In this document: positions 22,894-33,568 of the stretch, piece after piece
Layout: the number at the start of each line of letters is the position of its first letter
Position numbering within the stretch: the stretch's first letter is position 1
Source of the DNA: Cryptomeria japonica
Taxonomy: Eukaryota > Streptophyta > Pinopsida > Cupressales > Cupressaceae
Direction: 5' to 3'
DNA length: 64,000 nucleotides
Assembly: GCF_030272615.1 (NCBI RefSeq)
Contig: NC_081405.1
Coordinates: forward strand, 654,744,920 to 654,808,919
Notes under the pieces: generated by a model
Database searches by the model: none
What the model was told of the DNA's origin: nothing
The model's input: the letters and a program-made list of their open reading frames with translations, nothing else
Program-made: the position numbers and the translations under genes

Positions 22894-25800
22894 ATGGCTC
22901 CTAAAAGAGAGTTTTCTAGCAAAGTTAACTATTCAGAAAGTAGTGTCTATGATGATTTTTTAGAACAGTTGACGTTGTCAACTAATCAGGCTTCAAAGGC
23001 AAAAGAGTTAGTGCCCAAGGCTCCCCGTTTAAAGATAGGAGAAGGATTATATGACAAGGGTAACTGGTTGAGAGACCCACAAGTTGGATTATCTGGGTTG
23101 GGGTTGTTTAAAGTTGGATTCGGAATGAGAAATTCTCTTGCCCTGCAAAACTATATCTAGGAATTAGATGTCAGGAAACTAGTTGTCCCAGGGGTATTTA
23201 TGGACATAGATTTGCTGACCCAAATTGCGCTCAACTATGATCTAGTCACAAGAAGCATTTGGGATGTAAATGGGAAAACCCTTGTTGAGATTAATGCTGA
23301 AGAGTTCAGGACAGCTTTTGGGCTTAATGAGCTCACCAATTTTCTAGAACCTATAAATTTCACATCATTAGCCCAAATTTACGGTGCACAGAGGAGTCAT
23401 CTCAGGAATGGGCCTCTCAAGGAGGTTTTTGTGAAAATAGGAGGGTTAACAGTTGTAGGACCCAACACTCAAGAGCCCTTTTCATTAAGTATGTTCACCC
23501 TAAGGGCTAAAGGAATGTATTGGGCACTTTGCCAAGTTTTGGGAGAAGATGCTGAAGCAAATATGTTGAATCATTACTTGTTAATGATTGCTCAAATTTT
23601 GAATCCTTCTCTTGCAATTACATTTGATTATGCCTCTTTCATTGCTGATGCTATTCATGGAGGGTTAATAGGAATCAAGAATGGAAAGGTGGATAGGCCT
23701 TTCAGATGGTACTCACTCCTGATGCATCTTTTTCTCTTCAAAGGTGGTGATTACTTTGCCAGTGGACTGGACCTTGTTAAGGAGAAGGAAGGAGAAAAAA
23801 TGCCGGTACAATTATGGAGTACTGTGTTGTCATGGGATAGAGAGGATGCCAGTTTTTTGAAGTTTGATAAATATTTTGCATCAAAGATAAGCACTCTCCT
23901 CTGCTCTAAGAACCCAAGAATCCCCAAAGTTCTTCTGGAATTCATAAGACCAAAAGAATTCACAGAGAACATAAAAATTGTTCATAACTGGGGTGACATT
24001 TACTTGTATCCAGTCTCTACAGTTTTTAGAGTGTTTGGTTTCAGAGGCACCCCATTTTTGCTACCTTACTAGGTCCCTCTCAAAGTAGGAATCGCAAAGA
24101 TCCTTAGACAAATTGGTGGCTTACAAGAGGCAGAGTTGACAGGCAGGGGTAAAAGGACTATTTTCCCTACAGCTACCGTAGCTCACCAATTTGTAATAAC
24201 AAAAGGAGGCTAGAATTGCTTTGAGGATTTCCTCAAGCCTTATCATTTGTCCACTGTAGTGTCCAGGTGTGCTGATCCAGAAGACTTCTTCAACGGTATG
24301 TTTAGGAAGAAGGTAGCATGCAGAGGTAGGCCTCATCAATTCCAGTTTCCTGAAGACCTCATCAGAAATGAGTTTGATCTAGATGATCAGGAGCTAAGGA
24401 AAGAGAAGTGGTGGCTTATAAGAAAGCCTTGGATTTTGTGCATCAGTTTGATGCCAGCTATGACCCATTGTCTAGCTTTTTCCCACTGGAAGAGAAAATA
24501 AAGTTTTTGATTGTTTTCTTTGAAGATGTGATGCAGACACTGAAGGAGAAGAGGGAAGTTGTAATCAAGAGCAACCCTGAGAAGGCAAGAATGATCCTAA
24601 GTAGGTCAGCTTCTAGCAAGGCAATCCCTCCTAGTGATTATACACTGCATAGGAAATCCAGTTATAGTGTGTTGATGCCTACAATAGGGGAGCCATCTAC
24701 CTCTAAAGGAAAGAGGAAGATACAAGATGTCATTGACATCCAAGAAAGCCCAAAAAAGAAAAGGGTGGGGAAAAAAGTGCAATCAAATACACCTTTGTAT
24801 TCCCCATCCCAATCCCCTATCCATATAGGAAATGAGCAAGCAGTAGCTGAGCAACTCCTACAGTTAGGTAGTCTAGGGGAAATTGCATACACTTATGATG
24901 AAGTGGAGGAAGGAATGCTAGAAGAACCCATTGTTGCTGAAATGGATATCACTACTACTGAACTCAAAGGCCAAGAGTGGGATCCTGAGATAAAACAGGC
25001 AAGTAGTGCCTTTTTAGCTGATAACAATTTTGTCACATTAGAAGCATTTATGTAGTTTATATGGAAACAACACATAGATAAATATAATGCTAGATGTGAA
25101 ATGAGAAAGGCTAAGCAGCCCAATAAAGATTCAGCCCTGGTGGAAGAGGAAATAAAGCAAGAGATGATGGAAGAATTCAAAACCATCACCCCTGAGCAGG
25201 GAAGAGATATGGTAGCACAAGCTGGAGTGCTTATCTTACCCAAATGGGATATAGCAGATTCCCTAGTACTAGATGCAGTGAGAAAAGAAACTAAACCCAT
25301 GGAGGGGATTACTTTCAATAAGGACAATGTTGCACTCGTCATGTGGTCTCTCAAGAGAAATGAGAGTAAGAAAAGCAAAGACACCCCAGAGTCAAGTTAC
25401 CTTGGTGGAATGATGGTGAAGAGAGTACAAAGTACAGGGGTAGTGGAGGCTGCTAGCACTGTGTTAGAGTCTGCAAAATTTAGTGTTGCAATAGCAGAGA
25501 AGGAAGCCAAAGAGAAAGAGGCCCTCCAAGTTAAGTTGGAAACAATTTTGAAGGCCTATAACAATGCCAAGGAGGAGGTAAGAGGTAAGGATAGCATCAT
25601 TGCCAAGCTGCAGAGCCAGTTGACTAGACAATACCATCAAGGTGAGTCTTCAACACTGATGATCTCCTCTTCTCTTGCAAGACCTCCACCTATTAGCCCT
25701 ATCATTGAGTTTCCACCATCTCTAGCACCCTCCAGCTCTCAAATGATTGAAATCACTCCCCAAGAATTAGAAAACTTGAAACAGGCTCAGGCCTTATATG

Positions 25801-26534
25801 CAAAGAAGTATGAGGAGAGAGTAAGAGCTACAATTTCCAGTTTTGCAGATACAATAAATGCCTCATTGCTCTACAACAATGTAGGTAAAATTATGGATAT
25901 ATGGAATGAGCTCAGGAGAGACAAGGCCATTTTGACACCTATTTTTGATAAATGGAGGCCTAGGGAGCAAGATTTAGAGTTTATGTGTGTATCTTGCGAT
26001 GAGGCAAGGGCCAATCCCATCATCAAATCCACTTCTGATGTCGCTAAAGTCTTAGTACAATTAGTAGCAGAGGTGGATAATGTGGATAGGAAGGTTAATT
26101 TGTGCAAGAAGGAATAAACTGATCAAGTTTTTGAGTTGCTCCCAGGAGTTTTTGCTAGCCCAAATCAATTAAAGGACAAACAGATGTGGCTTAAGGAGAT
26201 AGAAGCTAAATTGTCAGTGAGAGTTAAAGGAATTATTGATCTAGATGATGCTTCTTTCTTTGTTGTGACAATACAAGAGATAGAGAAAATTAAGTCACAT
26301 TATGGTTTTCTCAATTTAGAAGTCAACAAAATGAGAAATTCTTGGAAAAGGTTGACTAAAACTAAAGATAAAGTGATTAATTTCTCATGGCCAATAGAAG
26401 AGGTGTATAATGAGTGGACAATTAAATATGCCACCCATGATCCAGAACAGTTGGAGAGCGCCCTTGAAAAAGTAGAAGAGGTTGTAACTGAACAGCTTGT
26501 TGAAGAAACTGCAGAGGCCGAAAAGAGCTTGTAG
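22894..26534 (+). pseudogene. orphan ORF of about 1,210 codons, element-encoded, function unknown
   Basis: Start chosen at 22894 (aaaATGGCt, MAPKREFSSK). The frame runs through TAG at 23158, TAG at 24070, TAG near 24211, a frameshift near 24410, TAG at 25053 and TAA at 26115. Each stop is one transition from CAG, CAA or TGG. Parts: residues 100-400 are a hydrophobic-rich globular region (WDVNGKTLVEINAEEFRTAF, MYWALCQVLGEDAEAN); near codon 620 is a basic SPKKKRVGKK, a likely nuclear signal, inside a Ser/Pro-rich linker; near codons 860-910 is a coiled coil (AEKEAKEKEALQVKLE, KDSIIAKLQSQL); the last 130 residues are mixed, ending VEEVVTEQLVEETAE. I recognise no gag, protease, RT, integrase, helicase or transposase motif. 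Confidence 0.6.
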
Positions 26535-27472
26535 CTGCTTTTGCGAAAAGCTTGTAACCTCTTTATTTTGAAAGGAATGATTGTAACAAACTCTCCTTGA
26601 GAAGTCTGAATTTTTTTGCATCCATGTTGTTATAAATGGATACCAGGACTAGAGGAAGAGGGATCGCAAAGAATTGTAAGAAAACACTGCAGAAATTTAT
26701 CTGAGCTTTTCTAAGTCTAATGGAGAATACTCAAATTTCTTGTAATATTTCTTGAACTAAATATCAATATACAGACCATCGGTTTTGAGTAAAGCTTTGT
26801 GTTGTCTTCAAGTGTGTTTACAAATTTGTTTACTATTTTCATTCTGAATAATCCAGGGTTGTTCTATTTGAATGGAATTGCAAAGCAATTTTAGTAGAAG
26901 TGTTCATTAGCTTTTCTCTTTAGGAGGGAAATTAAAGATGTGGGGATCACTCATACCGGTAAACTCTTTTGGAAGAGACTTTGAATTTTGATGATCATAG
27001 CTTAATTTGGAATGCATAAATTCTTGTAGGTGTCAGGCATATACAAGGATTAATAGAAACCAAGCCAACGAGAAGCATAAAGATGTTTTGTTTGAGGAGT
27101 CTTATTTGAGTTTAGATGACTCTATGACCTTGGATAAGGCACTGGTTTTAATTGAAGTTGTTTATTGCATGTTTTGTTGATCAAAATATTGAATTTAAGT
27201 ATAATTACCATTCTTTGTTTTTAGTTGATTTCAAGGTGAATAGATCCACTGGTTTTCTAGACTGGTTTGCTGTGGGTTTATGTTTGAAAGTGTGAATTCA
27301 GTTCACAAAGGTATACCCACCTGGGCTCTGAGTAAGTCCAAAATGTAGGAGGTTCAGTAAAACCTTGTCATATGTTGTCTTGAGAATTTCCTTATCTTTG
27401 ATGTCTCTTCTAAACCGAGTTTAACCATATTATTTTAAGGATGTTAAAGGGAATCAGATTTTGAAGACAACA
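26535..27472. other. 3' part of the 6.6-kb element
   Basis: Non-coding. Holds a purine-rich word (attaaagatgtggggatcac, 26932-26951) resembling one behind Gypsy-2 at 55663-55684. At 26800-26811 is tgttgtcttcaa, the exact reverse complement of the element's right end. Nothing else found. Confidence 0.5.
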
Positions 27473-27477
27473 CTTCT
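27473..27477. repeat. target-site duplication CTTCT, right copy
   Basis: Pairs with 20859-20863. Confidence 0.85.
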
Positions 27478-27589
27478 GAATCTCTCTCTTTTGATCATCG
27501 GTGAGAGTACCGATAGCGATAACATAAGCATTCTCAACATAGCTCCAGTGTTGAGGACCCATGCTTCTGATGTATATCTTCATTTTGTC
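27473..27589 (-). pseudogene. Copia-1 Gag, middle piece (39 codons)
   Basis: Minus-strand frame from GACAAAATG to ATTCAGAAG, reading DKMKIYIRSMGPQHW and then DDQKREIQK. The aromatic residues and WK/KM pattern are those of the copia gag N-terminus. It joins in frame to 40371-40424 upstream and 20858 downstream once the insertions and one copy of each target duplication are discounted. Confidence 0.85.
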
Positions 27590-27594
27590 CTTCC
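27590..27594. repeat. target-site duplication CTTCC, left copy
   Basis: Identical to 40371-40375. Flanks Gypsy-1 exactly at its TG...CA ends. Confidence 0.95.
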
Positions 27595-29265
27595 TGTAGC
27601 GTCATAAATTGTACGCACTTGCTAAAGCAGTACAATTTCACACCTAGTTTAGCACCTGCCTTGGCACAGTTTGCATTTTGCATTGCATTTCCCCTTTAGC
27701 ACTTAATTAATCAAATTAATTAGGTCTAAAGGTTTTATTTCATCATCTTCCACGTCATAAAGTTGGGCCCTTTCATTAAAGTGTGCCCCTTTCATTTTAT
27801 TCCTCCAATACATCATTTAATCAAAAACCCTAATTAGGCCCTATTCTGAGCTTGGGGGCTTGATTTCGGGGGTCAAAACATCTCAAAATCACCTGTAACT
27901 TTGGGATTTTCTCTAAAATCATCATATCCGACGGCCCTGAAAATTTGGTGAAAAGTTGTCAGGACCCTGGCGCCCGGAGTGCACACGGTCTCGGACATTT
28001 TTCCTGAAATTTTAGGAGCATGATCCAATCATAAAATAAAGCTTAACCCTAAAAAATTGGTGGGATATTCAATCTCTAGATCGGCCAAAAGTTGGAATTA
28101 AGACCTAGGGTTTCATACATAAGAGCTCTCTTTCTTCATTTGAGAGGATCCGAATTTTGTTTTCAGGAACCTCAGATGCAGTGAAAGAGCAGATCTTTGA
28201 AGACTTCAGCAACATTCAACATTCATCCATCAAGCATTTATCAAATTCATTCATCCACTTAGGGCTTTGAAGGCATTGAAGAGCAATAAGGGATCACCGA
28301 CTAAAGATTGGCTTGTACCTCTCCCTTGGGGTTGGGTATGATTTCATGTTGTTTTCATGTCTTTGCATAAGCTTCCTTACATCATTTGTATTCATGCTTT
28401 AGATCACTCTACATCTTGATTTGGAGCATTTACATTATCATTTACAAGCAATTAGGGTTTACTTTCTAGGTTGCTCTAGTTTTCTTACTTGCATTTTAGA
28501 TCTTGCACACACACAAGGTCTGCACACACACTACTTTTACAATACAACTTGGCTATTCGTGGAGGTGGAAATCACCGAAGTGGGGGTTTGACTAAGGCAA
28601 AACCCTATATAGCCACCCAAACACCTTTTTAGATATAAGTGCAGATTTCAGGATTCAGACGACGTCGCAAGTTGCAGATCCGAAAGAAGCAGACGGAGAT
28701 TGAACCATACACCAAGTTTCAGAGCAGAAGACCAGGACAGGGGCATGGGGCACCCTGGTCCTACCAGGATAGGGGCGCTAGGCACCCTGGTCCCTAGGAC
28801 AGGGGCACTGGGTGCCTTGGTCCTCCTGACAGACAGCAATTTTTAGCATTTCCGACAGTTTTCCAGGTTGCAAAGTGGCAGTTTCAGGTGCATTTTCAGG
28901 AATAGAATCAGGATAGTGGCGCCCGTGCCCCCGTCCCAAACATTATCACTTAGATTTTAACTTCGGGTATGCATCTGCATTCTTGTCTTGTCCTTGTGTT
29001 TGCAGCTTTCCATTGTTTAAGTTCAATTCTGCAATCTTGTTATTAGTTCATACTTGCATTTTGGGGTTAGGAATTGAACTTGCATAATTTTACCTTTCAA
29101 TTACAACAAAGGAATAGAAATCCTAATAGGTAGCCCGTGGCTCTCTCTTTCACCAAAAAGAAGTAGCCAATTGAGTGATACCTCTAGGCTCTTTCGTATT
29201 CCATAATGTGTGTCAAAAGGTAGGATTAGGACATGTTAGCCTAGTCTCGCTTTTTCCCCTACACA
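27595..29265 (+). repeat. Gypsy-1 5' LTR
   Basis: 1,671 bp, TG...CA. Promoter-bearing copy. At 28735-28835 it carries a GC-rich block of alternating agGACAGGGGC and CACCCTGGTCC words able to fold back. No coding function seen. Confidence 0.95.
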
Positions 29266-29268
29266 TTT

Positions 29269-29284
29269 TGGTGAACCCAACATG
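29269..29284 (+). promoter_or_regulatory. Gypsy-1 tRNA primer-binding site
   Basis: TGGTGAACCCAACATG begins three bases after the LTR. Gypsy-2 has TGGTGAACCCAACGTG at the same place (50015). TGG complements the CCA end of a tRNA. I do not assign the tRNA. Confidence 0.75.
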
Positions 29285-29452
29285 AAACGAATTATTTCTT
29301 TCTCTCGCATTGCATTTGTTAGATCTAGATCTAGATTTAGTGTGTTTCATTTAAGTTTCATTTTCAAAAAAGAAAAAAAGAAAAAAAAAAAGAGTGTGTT
29401 TCTTTGTTTCTTTGCATTGTGTGTCTAAGTTTTATGCAACTTTTATTTCAAA

Positions 29453-30265
29453 ATGTCAGATTTCTATTTGCAAGATGTTCATGTTTATGATGATGTATGC
29501 AATTATGTTGATTATGAGTATAGCCAAGATGAATTAGATGAATCTTTAGATGATTTTTTGAATCCTAAAAGTGCCAAACCTTCATTTTACCAAAAACTCA
29601 TAAACCTTGTTACTATGCCATTTCATTGTGATGAGAAAGATAAGTTGAATGATTCCTCTCAAGGGTACATTCCTATCAACTCTTCCACTAAATCTAGTAA
29701 CATGGTTGTTTTCAATAATCCCCTCTATGAGGAAATGTCTCCTTTTGAATCAAAAGATAAACCTTTTGATAGATATGATCATGCTTTGTTGGATGATGCT
29801 CTTGATGACTTTGTGACTTTATCGAAATCTCTAAACAAGAACAAAACCTCTAAATTAGTTAACATGATAAACCTGAATGAGCATAATAAGCCTCTCTTTG
29901 AAGTCCAAGGTGCTTGTCCTTCTCCCACCTTTCAAGTTCCTAAATCACCTCTCCTTACTATCCAAGGAGGGTATGGTCATGATTCCTTTCTTACTCCGAA
30001 TAAACCTATCATCACTATGCAAGGAAGAAAACCCATAAGTCCTTATAGTTATGCCAAGCAATTAACTAGAGAGAGTTATCATGCGGTTGCCCATACTTAT
30101 CATCCTAGAAATAATAGGCAACCCAATCCTCCTCCTGTTACTCCAGTTTCTCTTCCTAATCCTCAACCAACTCTTCCACAAGCTCCGTGTATTTCACAAG
30201 TTCTTAGTAAGGAATATGATCTCATAGAACAACTTAAAGCTACCCTTGCTAAGATATCCCTTTAA
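29453..30265 (+). pseudogene. Gypsy-1 polyprotein N-terminal part, no capsid domain
   Basis: First 270 codons of a single frame running from 29453 to 35008. Asp/Tyr-rich start (MSDFYLQDVHVYDD), NNPLYEEM, three copies of an ...QG(A/G) motif (FEVQGACPSP, LTIQGGYGHD, ITMQGRKPIS), a Pro-rich stretch and YDLIEQLKATLAKISL. The last matches the segment that precedes protease in Tat elements. I see neither a retrotrans_gag capsid domain nor a zinc knuckle, and only 187 bases separate this ATG from the LTR, so capsid is missing from this element. Ends at TAA 30263-30265, where Gypsy-2 has a Trp codon. Confidence 0.75.
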
Positions 30266-30268
30266 GAA

Positions 30269-30991
30269 TTGATTCAAACTTCTTCTGCTCATCACAAGAT
30301 GTTACAAGATGCCTTGAAAGATTTGAATGTTCCTCCACCGAATACGTCTAGTAATATAGTGTCTTTGGTTAACTCTGTGATGAATCCTAAAGCTCAAATT
30401 GTGTTTACTCAAGATGAGTTGCCTACTAGTGAAATTCAACATCAATATGATCCCTTGATGATTGTGGTTATCATAAATGATACTGCTATAAGACGAACAC
30501 TAGTAGATAATGGCTCTAGCCTTAATGTGTGTAGCATTAATCTATTGCATAAGATGAATGTGGATACATCCCTCATTGAGCCTGACTCTCATCCTATTCA
30601 GGGCTTTGACAATGTGGCTAAGACTTCATTAGGTATTATCACCTTACCCCTCATAGTGGGGCCTATTACTTTGCCTACTCCTATCCATGTTATGTCGGGA
30701 AATCTAACATACAACTTGCTATTAGGGAGACCTTGGATTCATAGTATGCAAGCTGTCCCCTCTACATTGCATAGACAAGTTAAATTTATTTATAACAATA
30801 AGACATATACCTTGATAGGTGATACTAATTTCCAAGCTTGTTTACAAACATCTACTTCCAAAGGGCGTTCTTCTAAGCCTTCCTCGTCTAGTGATGACTC
30901 TTTAAACAAGATACCTATCGATGAATCCTCGCTCTCTGATGATCAAAATTCTTTGGATGAGTCTAGAGCTCCTGTAGAAGACTCTTCTTGA
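30269..30991 (+). pseudogene. Gypsy-1 aspartic protease
   Basis: Same frame as the N-terminal part. RRTLVDNGSSLNVCSINLL gives the retropepsin active site with Asp-Asn-Gly-Ser-Ser in place of DTGSS, followed by the flap-like region and LLLGRPWIHSMQAVPSTLH. It would process the polyprotein. A Ser/Asp-rich linker ends at TGA 30989-30991, probably from CGA. Confidence 0.85.
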
Positions 30992-31162
30992 CTTGAATCT
31001 ACACATAAGAAGGATTTTGATCTTGAGAAGGTTCTCGCAGAAGACGATTGGGGATCTCTTGATTTTAATCCCACCTTTGTAGGTGAATATAAGGTTCCTT
31101 CTAGAAAGCTTAAAGCTAAAAAGAAGGAAGAAGCTAAAAATCAATCAATCTTACCTGAACCT

Positions 31163-31681
31163 ATGAGCAATAATTTCATGGCTGCTTCTCAAACTTCTTT
31201 CCCTCACACTTCTAATTCTGAAGAATTGGATTCTTTATCTTATGAAAAAACACCTTCTCTTTCTGAAATGGCTGATCATTATGGTCATGGTTTTCATATT
31301 CTAGCTAAGCATGGGTATAATGGAAATGGTTGTGGCACTCACGAACAAGGAATAAAGGTTCCTCTAGAGAATAATCTTTATGATTATGCCTTTGGACTTT
31401 TTTATAACCCTTGCAAGCGTACTAAAGCTTCTAAAAGACCATGCATTAGTGTTAATGTTATTTCTACATCTCTACCAATGAGACACCCTGAGTATATTGA
31501 TCCTTCATGTGCTTGTGCTTTGGATGTTTCTCCTACCGATGATGCTTTAGCTGAGTTTTTAGGAGCATATGATACTCTTCCTCGTTATCATCACAATGGG
31601 GGATTTCCTTATTGTTTGAACACTGAAGCCTATTTTGGAAAAGAGACTGATAACGACGAGATTGTGAAAGAATTTTCTTAG
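31163..31681 (+). pseudogene. Gypsy-1 linker with G-patch motif
   Basis: Same frame. HGFHILAKHGYNGNGCGTHE with QG after it follows the G-patch pattern (hhxxxGaxxGxGhG...QG), a nucleic-acid-binding module found between protease and RT in some plant gypsy elements and betaretroviruses. Downstream, YCLNTEAYFGKE matches the Gypsy-2 equivalent (YCLNSQAYFGES). Ends with TAG 31679-31681. Confidence 0.7.
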
Positions 31682-31738
31682 TTAGAGGATACTCCTCAAC
31701 AAAATAATCTTCTTATAAGTGACACCATTGATGTTAAG

Positions 31739-33238
31739 ATGGATCCTTGCAATGAAGAAAAAGCTATTAGAATTGGAAAATGTCTGGACGAAGAGGAACA
31801 AAAACAATATGAAGATTTATTGCGTGAATTCCCTGAGATCTTTGCTTGGACATATTCTGACATGCCTGGTATAGATCCTAAGATTGTCATTCATAATATT
31901 GTCTTAGTTCCTGATGCTAAGCCTATGAAACAAAAGATTCAAAAAATGAATCCTAAGGTAGCTTTGCTTGTTAAGGCTGAGATTGAAAAATTATTGGAGG
32001 CTGGATTTATCCACCCTATTGATTATTCCCCATGGATTTCAAATATTGTCGCTATGGCTAAATCAGATAATAAAATAAGAATGTGTACTAACTTTCAAGA
32101 TTTAAATAAAGCTTCTTTGAAAGATGATTTTCCCCTCCCAAACATTGACATGATAGTTGATTCCACAGCAGGACATGCTTTGTTATCCTTCATGGATGGT
32201 TTTTCAAGATACAATCAAATTTTCATTAATCCTCAAGATCAATTCAAAACTACTTTCACCACTCCTTGGGGTACGTTTTGTTGGGTAATGATGCCTTTCA
32301 GACTTAAAAACGCCAGTGCAACTTATCAATGAGCGATGACCCTTATCTTTCATGATTACATGCATAAGATTTTAGAAGATTATGTTGATGATATTTTAGC
32401 CATATCCATTCTCCGTATAGATCATATTAAGATCCTTCGTCAAATCTTTGAAAGGATTTGTAAATATCATATGCGCTTGAATCCCCAAAAATGTGTCTTT
32501 GGTGTGGATAGTGGAAAACTATTAGGGTTTATAGTTTCGCATCATGGGATTGAGGTGGATACTAAGAAAATAGATGCTATTGTCAACATGCCACCTCCTA
32601 GAAATGTGTCTCAACTCAAAAGCTTACAAGGAAAGATTCAAGCTATTCGTAGGTTTGTATCTCAACTTGCGGATTGTACTTTTCCTTTTACTCAACTTCT
32701 TAAAAAGAATATCACCTTTCAATGGAACGAAGATTGTCAGCAAGCATTTGAAGATTTAAAGGTGTATTTGGCTAATCCTCCTATCCTTCGACCCACCGAA
32801 CCTTCTAAACCCTTTCTTTTATATACAGCTGCTTCCTCTCATGCTCTCGCAGCATTATTGGCACAACATGATAAAGATGGTAAAGAGTGTCCAGTTTATT
32901 ATATAAGTCGAACCTTACTTGATTATGAGACCCGATATTCGACGATAGAAAGACAATGCTTGGCCTTGGTGTTTGCGACTCAGAAATTGAGACATTATCT
33001 TTTGAATTCAGAAGTCCACGTCATGGTAAAGTTTGATCCTTTGAAGCATCTTTTCTCTAAAACTGATTTATCAGGATGCCTAGCTAAGTGGGTTATGATG
33101 TTAACTGAATTTGACCTTAAATTTGTTTCACAAAGAGAAATTAAAGGGCAAGCATTGACCGATCACTTAGTTGAGGCCCCTTCACCTTTCTCCTTCCCTA
33201 ACCCTGAGTCTTTTCCTGATGACTTCATTCTTTGTACA
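31739..33238 (+). pseudogene. Gypsy-1 reverse transcriptase and RNase H
   Basis: One frame with a single internal TGA at 32330-32332, where related elements have Arg (TYQ-R-AMT). RT landmarks: IEKLLEAGFIHPIDYSPWIS, CTNFQDLNKASLKDDFPLPN, LSFMDGFSRYNQI, and YVDD at 32381-32392 in LEDYVDDILA. Then the connection (LGFIVSHHGIEVD) and RNase H: PFLLYTAASSHALAALLAQ, YETRYSTIERQCLALVFATQ, LRHYLL. The active site is intact. The protein is broken only by the stop. Confidence 0.92.
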
Positions 33239-33550
33239 GAGAAAGATGAAACTTGGGAGTTATACTTTGATGGCTCTAAGTGCCGTACGGGATCGGGGGC
33301 AGGTGTTGTTCTGATTTCTCCTACAAAGAAGTCCATTCCCTTATCTTATCGTCTCAATTTCCTATGTACCAATAACATTGTTGAGTATGAGGCTCTTATA
33401 GCAGGAATAAAGGCAGCCTTGGCTTTGATTATAAAACACATACATATTTTTGGAGATTCTCAACTGATTATAAGACAAGTAACAGGACTGTATCAAGCAA
33501 AACAAGACAAATTATCACAATATAAAGACCTTGCTATCTCTTTGTTATGA
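33239..33550 (+). pseudogene. Gypsy-1 second (archaeal-type) RNase H
   Basis: Same frame. WELYFDGSKCRTGSGAGVVL (Asp), NNIVEYEALIAG (Glu) and HIFGDSQLIIRQVTGLYQAK (Asp) form an additional RNase H between the RT-linked RNase H and integrase. This duplicate domain marks the Tat lineage. Ends at TGA 33548-33550. Confidence 0.88.
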
Positions 33551-33568
33551 AAATTTGATTCTTACACC

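Larger units (their letters stand above)
20864..27472 (+). mobile_element. 6.6-kb plus-strand element with TG...CA ends and no visible LTRs
   Basis: Boundaries are fixed by three agreeing facts: a CTTCT duplication on both sides, ends TGTTATC... and ...GACAACA that form a 7-bp imperfect inverted repeat (TGTTATC/TGTTGTC), and in-frame continuation of copia gag when the segment is removed. Inside are a GC-richer region with 280-bp tandem repeats (21440-22255), a TATA-like site (22299), a 1,210-codon degenerate ORF (22894-26534) and a GATGTGGGGATCACT-type purine tract at about 26935-26952. I find no direct repeat of the two ends, so it is not a standard LTR element as it stands. 5-bp duplications with TG...CA suggest integrase-type insertion: an LTR derivative, or something Ginger-like (TGTNR ends). 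Its class is open. Confidence 0.7.
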
